Origin: Streptomyces althioticus
GTDB lineage: Bacteria; Actinomycetota; Actinomycetes; Streptomycetales; Streptomycetaceae
Assembly: GCA_014649355.1 (NCBI GenBank)
Contig: BMSW01000001.1
Coordinates: 248,001-312,000 of the forward strand
Length of the DNA: 64,000 nt
Reading direction: 5' to 3'
Shown here: piece after piece, positions 7,258 through 14,334 of the stretch
Position numbering within the stretch: position 1 is the first letter of the stretch
Layout: each line of letters starts with the position of its first letter
The notes under the pieces: model-generated
What the model was told of the DNA's origin: nothing
What the model saw: the letters and a program-made list of their open reading frames with translations, nothing else
Databases searched by the model: none
Program-made: the position numbers and the translations under genes

Positions 7258-7977
7258 TCACTCCTCGTCGCGCTTGGCGGCCTCTTCCTCGGCCTCCTTG
7301 GCCGCTACCTCGGGGTCCAGGCTCCCCACGTCACTGCCGTCCACGGAGGTCAGGGTGGTCGGGCCGGACACGTCCGTCGCGGCCGGCGGTTCCACCAGCC
7401 AGTCGGGGTTGGCCTGCTTGTCCCACCACTTCCACGCGGCGTAGGCGCCTCCTGCTACGGCGCCCACGATCAGCACGACCTTGGCCGCACGGCCTGCCGC
7501 GGCTCGCCGCTGCTGCTTGCGCACGAGCTTCTGGATCTGCCGGGCCGTGACCTGGCCCCGCAGAGCGGCGAGCGCGGCCGCACTCCTGGCCGCGGCCTCC
7601 TCCCGCGCGGGTCCGGCGGCGGCCACCGCCTGCTCGAGCACCGGCCGGGAGTACTCCGCGGCCTGGCGCGCGGCGAGGCGCGTACGGACGGCGGCCTGCT
7701 GGGCGGCCTTGTCGACCTTCGGCGGCACGTGGGTGCGGGCCTGTTCCAGATACGGCTGCACGCGGGCGTCGTACTGCACACGCGCCTGTTCGGCGGCCAC
7801 GCGGGCCTGTTCCGCGGCCTGCGACACCTTGGGCGCGAGCCGTACGCGGGCCTCCTGTGCGTAGTGCGCGGCCCTGACCTTGGCCGTGTCGGCGTAGGGC
7901 GCCACCACTTCCGCGGCGTGCAGCACGCTGTCCTTCGCCGAACCGGTCGCGGCGCGCACGCTGTCGATGCGGGTCAC
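7258..7977 (-). CDS. DUF5324 family protein
   Basis: 239 residues from GTG 7977, with AGGAGGAGGA just upstream. The first two thirds are a long amphipathic, Ala/Gln/Glu/Arg-rich helical region with repeated 'AAEQARV' heptad-like units (about residues 45-140), resembling apolipoprotein or LEA-type helices. A single TM helix follows ('VVLIVGAVAGGAYAAWKWW', about 172-190), then an acidic tail ending in Glu/Lys repeats. In Streptomyces this is annotated DUF5324. The biochemical role is unknown; the structure suggests a membrane-attached coiled-coil or lipid-surface-binding protein. Divergent from the cyclophilin gene. Confidence 0.85.
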   Translation of the reverse strand: MTRIDSVRAATGSAKDSVLHAAEVVAPYADTAKVRAAHYAQEARVRLAPKVSQAAEQARVAAEQARVQYDARVQPYLEQARTHVPPKVDKAAQQAAVRTRLAARQAAEYSRPVLEQAVAAAGPAREEAAARSAAALAALRGQVTARQIQKLVRKQQRRAAAGRAAKVVLIVGAVAGGAYAAWKWWDKQANPDWLVEPPAATDVSGPTTLTSVDGSDVGSLDPEVAAKEAEEEAAKRDEE

Positions 7978-8315
7978 GAGTTCCTCCTCCTCGGTGGCGT
8001 ACGGTATTTCGACTTTCCACCCTTTTCCGGATCATGCCTGCCGGGTCGGCGAGCGGCATGCGTGGACGGGCGAACGGGTGCCGTCCCCGGTGGCCGACGG
8101 CGGTGGCGAGGGCAAGGGGGGCGAATGCGGTGCAACGGGTGTTTGTCGCCGACGATGCCACGGATCGGCACGATGTGCCCCCGGCGCGGAAGGACTCGTG
8201 ACGGTTTGCGCGAGCGGTACGGCCTCGGACACCCCTCGTGTACCGGGGCCGGGCGACTGGGCGGCCGGTCCGTGCGAGGATCAGGGAGTCACGGAAAGAC
8301 AACGGAAGGCACATC
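7978..8315. other. Intergenic region between DUF5324 and cyclophilin genes
   Basis: 338 bp with divergent genes on both sides. Apart from the two Shine-Dalgarno regions I see no repeat, RNA or operator with a clear signature. Confidence 0.5.
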
Positions 8316-8843
8316 GTGGCTACGCAGCTCTACGCCACCCTGAAGACCAATCACGGCGACATCCAGGTCCAGCTCTTCCCGGACCAGGCGCCGCAGACGG
8401 TCAAGAACTTCGTCGAGCTCGCCAAGGGCGAGCGGGAGTGGACCAACCCCCAGACCGGGCAGAAGACCACGGACAAGCTCTACGACGGCACGGTCTTCCA
8501 CCGGGTGATCAGTGGCTTCATGATCCAGGGCGGTGACCCGCTGGGCAACGGCACCGGCGGCCCCGGCTACCAGTTCGGGGACGAGTTCCACCCGGACCTG
8601 CGCTTCGACAAGCCCTACCTGCTGGCGATGGCCAACGCGGGCCCGGGCACCAACGGCTCGCAGTTCTTCATCACCGTCTCCCCGACGGCCTGGCTGAACC
8701 GCAAGCACACGATCTTCGGCGAGGTCGCCGACGCCTCCAGCCAGAAGGTCGTCGACAGCATCGCCTCGACGCAGACCAACCCGCGCACCGACCGTCCGCT
8801 GCAGGAGGTCGTCATCGAGTCGGTCGAGATCCGCGAGGGCTGA
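8316..8843 (+). CDS. Peptidyl-prolyl cis-trans isomerase, cyclophilin type
   Basis: 175 residues from GTG 8316, with GGAAGG 6 nt upstream; 26 upstream codons of the open frame are excluded. Cyclophilin fold with catalytic Arg in 'FHRVISGFMIQGGD' and the signatures 'NGSQFFIT', 'WLNRKHTIFGEV' and 'AMANAGPGTNGSQFF'. No signal peptide, so a cytoplasmic folding catalyst of the bacterial PpiB/A class. An insert 'NPQTGQKTTDKLYD' near residue 45 is characteristic of actinobacterial forms. A strong hairpin follows, so it is monocistronic. Confidence 0.97.
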   Translation: MATQLYATLKTNHGDIQVQLFPDQAPQTVKNFVELAKGEREWTNPQTGQKTTDKLYDGTVFHRVISGFMIQGGDPLGNGTGGPGYQFGDEFHPDLRFDKPYLLAMANAGPGTNGSQFFITVSPTAWLNRKHTIFGEVADASSQKVVDSIASTQTNPRTDRPLQEVVIESVEIREG

Positions 8844-8886
8844 GCCCTTCGCTCCCCCGGGTGCGAAAGCCTCCAAGGGAACCAAT

Positions 8887-8927
8887 CGCCCCGCTCATCC
8901 GTAAGGATGGGCGGGGCGGGGCTTTTC
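8887..8927 (+). terminator. Rho-independent terminator after cyclophilin
   Basis: CGCCCCGCTCATCC pairs with GGATGGGCGGGGCG (one G-T pair) across a GTAA tetraloop. A further GGGGC and a TTTT run follow. Confidence 0.85.
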
Positions 8928-8947
8928 CAACGACCTAGGGGATCTTC

Positions 8948-9835
8948 ATGGACGACCAGGCCGCCGGCGGCCGGCAGGACGCCCAGCGCGTCCCCGGCTG
9001 TTATCGCCACCCGGACCGCGAGACCGGCGTCCGCTGCACCCGGTGCGAGCGGCCGATCTGCCCGGAGTGCATGATCGAGGCCTCGGTCGGTTTCCAGTGC
9101 CCGGAGTGCGTCCGTGGCGGCGGGAGCACGGGACACGCGCCGTCGGCCTCCATGCCCCGCACGCTGGCCGGCGGGACCGTCGCCGCGGATCCCCGGCTGG
9201 TGACCAAGATCCTCATCGGGATCAACGTCGCGGTCTTCCTCGCCGTGACGATCGAGAGGTCGCTGCTGTCCGATCTCTACCTGGTGGGCGCCCGCCCGCC
9301 GGCGCCGTTCACACCCCACCAGGGCGTGGCGGCCGGTGAGTGGTACCGCCTGGTGACCTCGATGTTCACGCACGAGGAGATCTGGCACATCGGCTTCAAC
9401 ATGCTCAGCCTGTGGCTGCTGGGCGGGCCGCTGGAACAGCATCTGGGCCGGGCGCGCTACCTCGCGCTGTATCTGATCTCCGGCCTGGCGGGCAGCGCCC
9501 TGACGTATCTGCTGGCCGGGGGAAGTACGGCGTCCCTCGGGGCGTCGGGCGCGGTCTTCGGACTGTTCGGCGCGACGGCCGTGCTGATGCGCCGCCTCCG
9601 CTACGACATGCGGCCGATCATCGCCCTGCTGGCGATCAACCTCGTCATCACCTTCAGCTGGAGCGGCATCGCCTGGCAGGCCCACATCGGCGGGCTGGTC
9701 GCCGGTGTCGTCATCGGTTACGCGATGGTGCACGCCCCGCGGGAGCGGCGGGCGCTGGTGCAGTACGGGACCTGTGCGCTGGTGCTGGGCGCTGTCGTGC
9801 TGCTCACCCTGGTCAGGACCGCGCAGCTCACCTGA
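8948..9835 (+). CDS. Rhomboid family intramembrane serine protease with N-terminal zinc ribbon
   Basis: 295 residues. The N-terminus carries a B-box-like Cys/His cluster ('CYRHPDRETGVRCTRCERPI', then CPEC pairs; residues 18-54). The rhomboid domain of six or so TM helices contains the 'HIGFNMLSLW' motif (147-156), the catalytic Ser200 in 'GASGAVFGLFG' and His246 in 'AHIGGLVAG'. It therefore should be an active membrane protease cleaving TM substrates; the substrate is unknown. The zinc-binding head is common in actinobacterial rhomboids and may recruit partners. It faces crgA across a gap with DnaA boxes. Confidence 0.95.
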   Translation: MDDQAAGGRQDAQRVPGCYRHPDRETGVRCTRCERPICPECMIEASVGFQCPECVRGGGSTGHAPSASMPRTLAGGTVAADPRLVTKILIGINVAVFLAVTIERSLLSDLYLVGARPPAPFTPHQGVAAGEWYRLVTSMFTHEEIWHIGFNMLSLWLLGGPLEQHLGRARYLALYLISGLAGSALTYLLAGGSTASLGASGAVFGLFGATAVLMRRLRYDMRPIIALLAINLVITFSWSGIAWQAHIGGLVAGVVIGYAMVHAPRERRALVQYGTCALVLGAVVLLTLVRTAQLT

Positions 9836-9843
9836 GCCGGGGT

Positions 9844-10044
9844 TTGTCCACAGACGGTGCCGGATCTTGTGCACATCGTGCGAGGCGCGAGCCGTGTTCG
9901 GTCACTGACCGCTGTTGCCGCAGGTCAGACCGCATACGAACAGACTTTCGGTTGGTGGTGTTTCTGTCACACCGGCGTCAACCTGGAAGAGGGTTATCCA
10001 CAGATCGGGTCGCCTATCCACATGTGGACAAGGGCTGTGGATAA
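9844..10044. promoter_or_regulatory. Cluster of DnaA boxes outside oriC
   Basis: Five good boxes: TTGTCCACA (9844-9852, +), TTATCCACA (9994-10002, +), CTATCCACA (10014-10022, +), TTGTCCACA (10023-10031, -), TTATCCACA (10036-10044, -). TTGTGCACA at 9867-9875 is a one-mismatch sixth. TTGTCCACA is the preferred Streptomyces DnaA box. Four boxes sit within 51 bp in a gap between convergent genes, where a promoter role is unlikely. Titration or replication control is inferred. Confidence 0.75.
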
Positions 10045-10056
10045 CTCAGGGGATAA

Positions 10057-10090
10057 CCCTGCCCAGAGCTGCGGATCCCTCCGGGCAGGG
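10057..10090. terminator. Hairpin in the rhomboid/crgA convergent gap
   Basis: CCCTGCCC (10057-10064) pairs with GGGCAGGG (10083-10090) around an 18-nt loop. It may act as a bidirectional terminator. The stem is shorter than others in this window. Confidence 0.45.
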
Positions 10091-10137
10091 CAGGGCTCAG
10101 CGGCCGGCCGGAGCCGTGCGCCGAGTCCGGTCCGGCG

Positions 10138-10392
10138 CTACTTCCACTGCGTGGAGACGCCGAACCCGGCGGCGATGAAGCCGAAGCCCACCACGATGTT
10201 CCAGTTGCCCAGCTGGTCGATGGGCAGCGAGCCGTCCGTGACGTAGAAGACGACGATCCAGGCCAGGCCGATGAGGAACAGCGCCAGCATCACCGGCGCG
10301 ACCCAGGCGCGGTTGGTCAGCTTGATCGCGGCCGTCTGCTTGGCCGGAGGCGGCGTGTAGTCGGCCTTCTTGCGGATGCGTGACTTCGGCAC
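10138..10392 (-). CDS. crgA: Cell division protein CrgA
   Basis: 84 residues with the signature of the actinobacterial CrgA family: basic N-terminus '[16 protein letters not shown]', two TM helices (about 30-50 and 63-80) and the terminal '[21 protein letters not shown]'. In Streptomyces CrgA is a small membrane protein that delays FtsZ-ring formation; in Mycobacterium it bridges FtsZ, PBPs and CwsA. GTG start at 10392 with AGGAGA upstream. Its position a few genes from pknB-pbpA-rodA-pstP is the usual actinobacterial arrangement. Confidence 0.97.
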   Translation of the reverse strand: MPKSRIRKKADYTPPPAKQTAAIKLTNRAWVAPVMLALFLIGLAWIVVFYVTDGSLPIDQLGNWNIVVGFGFIAAGFGVSTQWK

Positions 10393-10491
10393 GAGGGTCT
10401 CTCCTGTCGATGCGCTGCGTGGCCGCGCAGGGTCTGGGTCGGGCTCGGGGCAGCGTACAAGGGGACTCTGAGTGCTCCCCCGGGCGTCCGT

Positions 10492-10497
10492 TAGCGT
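10492..10497 (+). promoter_or_regulatory. -10 element of DUF881 gene
   Basis: TAGCGT about 36 nt before the TTG start fits TANNNT and leaves room for a leader carrying GAAGGAG. Confidence 0.4.
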
Positions 10498-10532
10498 AGT
10501 GCTTCTACGGCGCCGAAGGAGATAAGGGTACG

Positions 10533-11315
10533 TTGAGCAATTCTGCCGACTCCCCGGGGACGGAATCCAGTCCCGCGGCCCGCCCGCGCCGTCCGCGTCC
10601 GGTGCGGGTGCTCACCGCGGGCATCTTCGCCCTCGCGGGCCTCCTCTTCTTCGTCAGTTTCGACACGGCCAAGGGCACCAACATCCGCACGGACGCCTCC
10701 CTGCTGAAGCTGTCCGACCTCATCCACGAACGCAGCCGCAAGAACGCCGAGCTCGACGAGTCCAACGGCGCGTTGCGCAAGGACATAGAGGCCCTCGCCG
10801 AGCGGGACGACGGCAGCACCGAGGCCGAGGACGCGCGGCTCGCCGCGCTGGAAAAGCACGCCGGCACCCAGAAGCTCAAGGGCAAGGCGATCACCGTCAC
10901 GCTGAACGACGCGCCGCCGGACGCCACCGCCAAGCTCCCCGGCTATCCCGAGCCGCAGCCGGACTATCTGGTCATCCACCAGCAGGACCTCCAGGCCGTG
11001 GTGAACGCCATGTGGCAGGGCGGCGCCGAGGGCATCCAGGTCATGGACCAGCGGCTGATCTCCACCAGCGCCGTCCGCTGCGTGGGCAACACCCTGATCC
11101 TCCAGGGCCGCGTCTACTCCCCGCCGTACACCGTCACCGCGGTCGGGGACCCGGAGAAGCTGAAGAAGGCGCTCGCCGCCTCGCCGGCGATCCAGAACTA
11201 CATGGTCTACGTCAACGTCTACGGCCTGGGCTGGAAGGTCGAGGACGAGGGCACCACCACCCTGCCCGGCTACTCCGGCACCGTGGACCTGCACTACGCC
11301 GAACCCCTGGACTGA
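10533..11315 (+). CDS. DUF881 family protein
   Basis: 260 residues from TTG 10533 (GAAGGAG about 12 nt upstream). The cytoplasmic Pro/Arg N-terminus is followed by one TM helix (about 28-48), a coiled-coil segment with '[20 protein letters not shown]', and the conserved DUF881 core: '[13 protein letters not shown]', '[31 protein letters not shown]', '[21 protein letters not shown]'. This is the YlxW/YlxX-like family found in division gene clusters of Gram-positives. Function is not established. It is probably the first gene of a group that includes the small membrane protein, pabA/trpG and sortases, although a parS-like element intervenes. Confidence 0.92.
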   Translation: MSNSADSPGTESSPAARPRRPRPVRVLTAGIFALAGLLFFVSFDTAKGTNIRTDASLLKLSDLIHERSRKNAELDESNGALRKDIEALAERDDGSTEAEDARLAALEKHAGTQKLKGKAITVTLNDAPPDATAKLPGYPEPQPDYLVIHQQDLQAVVNAMWQGGAEGIQVMDQRLISTSAVRCVGNTLILQGRVYSPPYTVTAVGDPEKLKKALAASPAIQNYMVYVNVYGLGWKVEDEGTTTLPGYSGTVDLHYAEPLD

Positions 11316-11339
11316 CACCCGCCGTCCCCCGCCCGGCCG

Positions 11340-11353
11340 GTTTCACGTGGAAC
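11340..11353. other. parS-like site with one mismatch
   Basis: GTTTCACGTGGAAC differs from GTTTCACGTGAAAC by one base, keeping the CACGTG core and both outer arms. It is intergenic, about 4 kb from the perfect site at 7161. One-mismatch parS variants are functional in several species. Confidence 0.7.
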
Positions 11354-11524
11354 ATGTGCGCGGTATCGAGGCGATCGGCTCCACGGCACGTACTGAGGGG
11401 TGCGCACAGCGGACCGGTCGGCTTGTCACACAGCCTGTGGAGGCCGGGAAACAGAGGGCGTTGCGCCGTTAGTCTGGTGGCGTACGGCGTGGGTCTGGTG
11501 CCGTGGTACGACGGAAGGGACGGC

Positions 11525-11686
11525 ATGTACAGCTGGATCTGGCGGCATCTGCCGGGCAACGGATGGGTGAGGGCACTCATCTCACTCGTGCTGATCACCG
11601 TCGTGGTCTACGTGCTCTTCCAGTACGTCTTCCCGTGGGCGGAGCCGCTGCTGCCCTTCAACGATGTGACGGTGGACAACCAGTGA
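11525..11686 (+). CDS. Small membrane protein
   Basis: 53 residues: 'MYSWIWRHLPGNGWVRALIS', one TM helix (about 17-37), then 'YVFPWAEPLLPFNDVTVDNQ'. The ATG at 11525 follows AAGGGA. The TGA stop overlaps the GTG of the next gene by 4 nt (GTGA), so translation is coupled to the amidotransferase. It is a conserved short actinobacterial gene at this locus, with no known function. Confidence 0.85.
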   Translation: MYSWIWRHLPGNGWVRALISLVLITVVVYVLFQYVFPWAEPLLPFNDVTVDNQ

Positions 11687-12321
11687 GCGCGCGCATTCTC
11701 GTCGTCGACAACTACGACAGCTTCGTCTTCAACCTGGTCCAGTACCTGTACCAGCTGGGCGCCGAGTGCGAGGTCCTGCGCAACGACGAGGTGTCCACCT
11801 CGCACGCCCAGGACGGCTTCGACGGCGTGCTGCTGTCCCCGGGGCCCGGGACCCCTGAAGAGGCCGGGGTCTGCGTGGAGATGGTGCGGCACTGTGCCGC
11901 GACCGGCGTGCCCGTCTTCGGCGTCTGCCTCGGCATGCAGTCGATGCAGGTGGCGTACGGCGGCGTCGTCGACCGCGCCCCCGAGCTGCTGCACGGCAAG
12001 ACCTCCCCGGTGACGCACGAGGGGAAGGGCGTCTTCGCCGGGCTGCCTTCCCCTTTCACCGCCACCCGGTACCACTCGCTGGCCGCCGAGCCGGCCACGG
12101 TGCCGGCCGAGCTGCAGGTCACGGCCCGCACCGAGGACGGCATCGTGATGGGCCTGAGGCACCGTGAACTTCCTGTCGAGGGGGTTCAGTTCCACCCCGA
12201 GTCGGTGCTGACCGAGCACGGCCACCGGATGCTGGCCAACTGGCTCGCGGAGTGCGGCGACCCGGACGCTGTGGCGAGGTCTGCGGGGCTCGCCCCGGTG
12301 GTGGGCAGGTCCTCGGCGTGA
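11683..12321 (+). CDS. pabA: Glutamine amidotransferase, anthranilate / aminodeoxychorismate synthase component II
   Basis: 212 residues from GTG 11683. Class I glutamine amidotransferase: 'ILVVDNYDSFVFN' start, oxyanion 'LLSPGPGTPEEAG', nucleophile Cys in 'FGVCLGMQSMQV' (about residue 79), and 'GVQFHPESVLTEHG' with His and Glu of the triad. It releases ammonia from glutamine for a partner synthase, making p-aminobenzoate (folate) or anthranilate (Trp). No synthase subunit is adjacent, so the pabA versus trpG choice is open. Coupled by 4-nt GTGA overlaps to both neighbours. Confidence 0.93.
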   Translation: MSARILVVDNYDSFVFNLVQYLYQLGAECEVLRNDEVSTSHAQDGFDGVLLSPGPGTPEEAGVCVEMVRHCAATGVPVFGVCLGMQSMQVAYGGVVDRAPELLHGKTSPVTHEGKGVFAGLPSPFTATRYHSLAAEPATVPAELQVTARTEDGIVMGLRHRELPVEGVQFHPESVLTEHGHRMLANWLAECGDPDAVARSAGLAPVVGRSSA

Positions 12322-13460
12322 CGGCGCTGCGCCCCGAGCGCGAGTCCGGCGCCCACGGTTACGGCGCCGGCGACCAGGGCACCTCGTACGGCGGGCAGCC
12401 GTACGGGGTCCAGGGTGCGTACGGGGTTGAGGGCGCGCACGGGGCCGACGGTGCGTACGGGGACGGCTGGTACGGGCAGGCGGCGGGGCCCGACCCCTAC
12501 GCGGGCGGAGCCGAGGACGCGACCGCGCAGCTCCCGCCGATCGACGAGGAGACCGTCGCGCTGCGCATCCCGGACCCGCCGCCGCGGACGACGCGCGAGG
12601 AGCCTCCGCCGACCGGCGGCCGGGCGGCCCGCAGGAAAGCCGCCAGGAAGCGCCACGGACGCCGTGGAGGCTCTCACAAGGCCGGGGACGGGTCGACCAC
12701 CGGGAGAGCAGGTGACAGCGCCTCTGAGGGGGCGCCACGGGCTCCGCTGTCCCGGGTCGAGGCGCGCCGTCAGGCACGGTCGCGCAAGGCCAGTCCGGCG
12801 GTGATGGCAAGCCGCGCCATCGGCGAGGTGTTCATCACCACCGGCGTGCTGATGCTGCTGTTCGTCACCTACCAACTGTGGTGGACGAACGTGCGTGCGC
12901 AGGCGCAGGCCGGCAAGGAGGCCAGCGACCTCCAGCAGGACTGGGCGAACGGCGAGCGCAAGCCCGGCGCGTTCGAGCCCGGGCAGGGCTTCGCGCTGCT
13001 GCACATACCGAAGCTGGACGTGGTGGTGCCGATCGCCGAGGGCATCAGCAGCAAGAAGGTGCTCGACCGGGGCATGGTCGGCCACTACGCGGAGGGCGCG
13101 CTGAAGACGGCGATGCCGGGCGACAAGTCCGGCAACTTCGGTCTGGCGGGGCACCGCAACACGCACGGGGAGCCGTTCCGGTACATCAACCGGCTGCAGC
13201 CGGGCGATCCGATCGTCGTGGAGACGCAGGACAAGTACTTCGTCTACAAGACGGCGTCGATGCTGCCGGTGACGCCGCCGAGCAACGTGAGCGTCCTCGA
13301 CCCGGTGCCCAAGGGCTCGGGTTTCACCGGACCGGGCCGCTACATCACGCTGACCACGTGCACACCTGAGTTCACCAGCAAGTACCGCTTGATCGTCTGG
13401 GGTCAGATGGTCGAGGAACGGCCGCGCAGCAAGGGCAAGCCGGATGCGCTCGTCAGTTAA
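12318..13460 (+). CDS. srtE1: Class E sortase with long Tyr/Gly-rich cytoplasmic N-terminus
   Basis: 380 residues from GTG 12318, overlapping the amidotransferase stop (GTGA). The first 60 residues are Tyr/Gly/Ala repeats ('YG' units every 5-8 residues), followed by Arg/Lys-rich linker, a TM helix (about 171-190) and the extracellular sortase fold. Catalytic His is in 'FGLAGHRNTHG', Cys in 'ITLTTCTPEF' and Arg in 'SKYRLIVWGQ'. Class E sortases of high-GC actinobacteria anchor LAxTG proteins such as long chaplins to peptidoglycan. In S. coelicolor two adjacent srtE genes occupy this locus. Confidence 0.93.
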   Translation: MTALRPERESGAHGYGAGDQGTSYGGQPYGVQGAYGVEGAHGADGAYGDGWYGQAAGPDPYAGGAEDATAQLPPIDEETVALRIPDPPPRTTREEPPPTGGRAARRKAARKRHGRRGGSHKAGDGSTTGRAGDSASEGAPRAPLSRVEARRQARSRKASPAVMASRAIGEVFITTGVLMLLFVTYQLWWTNVRAQAQAGKEASDLQQDWANGERKPGAFEPGQGFALLHIPKLDVVVPIAEGISSKKVLDRGMVGHYAEGALKTAMPGDKSGNFGLAGHRNTHGEPFRYINRLQPGDPIVVETQDKYFVYKTASMLPVTPPSNVSVLDPVPKGSGFTGPGRYITLTTCTPEFTSKYRLIVWGQMVEERPRSKGKPDALVS

Positions 13461-13473
13461 GGGCAGAGGAAAC

Positions 13474-14232
13474 GTGGCAGCGACCGCCGACGACACCGCA
13501 CAGCACACGCACGCGTCCCCGCCTCCCCGGGGGCGCCGCCGTCTGGGGCCGGTGGCCATGGTGATCAGCTTCTTCGGGGAGATGCTCATCACCGCGGGGG
13601 TGTTGCTCGGCCTGTTCGTCGTCTACTCGTTGTGGTGGACGAACGTCGTCGCGGACCGCGCTGCGGACCGGCAGGCGGACAAGGTCCGCGACTCCTGGGC
13701 GCAGGAGTCCGACGGCGCCGAACGCGACGCGCCCGCCGTCTACGACAGCAAGAACGGCATCGGCTTCCTGCACGTGCCCACGATGAGCGGCGACGACATC
13801 CTCGTGGAGAAGGGCACGTCGATGAAGGTCCTCAACGACGGCGTGGCCGGCTACTACACGGACCCCGTGAAGGCGACGCTGCCGACGTCCGGCAAGAAGG
13901 GCAACTTCTCCCTCGCCGCGCACCGGGACGGCCACGGCGCCAAGTTCCACGGCATCCACAAGATCAAGAAGGGCGATCCGATCGTCTTCGAGACGAAGGA
14001 CACGTGGTTCGTCTACAAGGTCTACGGCATCCTCCCGGAGACCTCGAAGTACAACGTGGGCGTCCTCGGCAAGATCCCCGCGGAGTCCGGCCGTGAGAAG
14101 GCCGGCCACTACATCACGCTGACGACCTGCACGCCGATCTACACCAGCAAGTACCGCTACATCGTGTGGGGCGAACTGGTCCGCAAGGAGAAGGTGGACG
14201 AGAACAGGACTCCTCCGGAGGAGCTGCGCTGA
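13474..14232 (+). CDS. srtE2: Class E sortase (second copy)
   Basis: 252 residues from GTG 13474 (AGAGGA upstream); an in-frame ATG at 13444 overlapping the first sortase is an alternative. One N-terminal TM helix (about 32-54) with the 'YSLWWTNV' exit motif shared with its neighbour, then the sortase core: His in 'LAAHRDGHGAKFH', Cys in 'TLTTCTPIYTSKYRYIVWG'. It lacks the Tyr/Gly-rich head of the first copy. The pair probably arose by tandem duplication and acts on chaplin-type LAxTG substrates (family knowledge). Followed by a strong terminator. Confidence 0.92.
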   Translation: MAATADDTAQHTHASPPPRGRRRLGPVAMVISFFGEMLITAGVLLGLFVVYSLWWTNVVADRAADRQADKVRDSWAQESDGAERDAPAVYDSKNGIGFLHVPTMSGDDILVEKGTSMKVLNDGVAGYYTDPVKATLPTSGKKGNFSLAAHRDGHGAKFHGIHKIKKGDPIVFETKDTWFVYKVYGILPETSKYNVGVLGKIPAESGREKAGHYITLTTCTPIYTSKYRYIVWGELVRKEKVDENRTPPEELR

Positions 14233-14274
14233 GCGGCTCGCCTTCTACGGCTCCCCTTCTACGGGACAGCAAGA

Positions 14275-14308
14275 AGCCCCGGTCCCCTCGGAAGAGGGGG
14301 CCGGGGCT
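14275..14308. terminator. Terminator between sortase and pknB
   Basis: AGCCCCGGTCCCCTC pairs with GAGGGGGCCGGGGCT around GGAA, a 15-bp stem with one mismatch-type pair. It lies between convergent genes and could stop both. Confidence 0.75.
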
Positions 14309-14334
14309 CTCGTCGTACTACGGGGACCCGCGGG

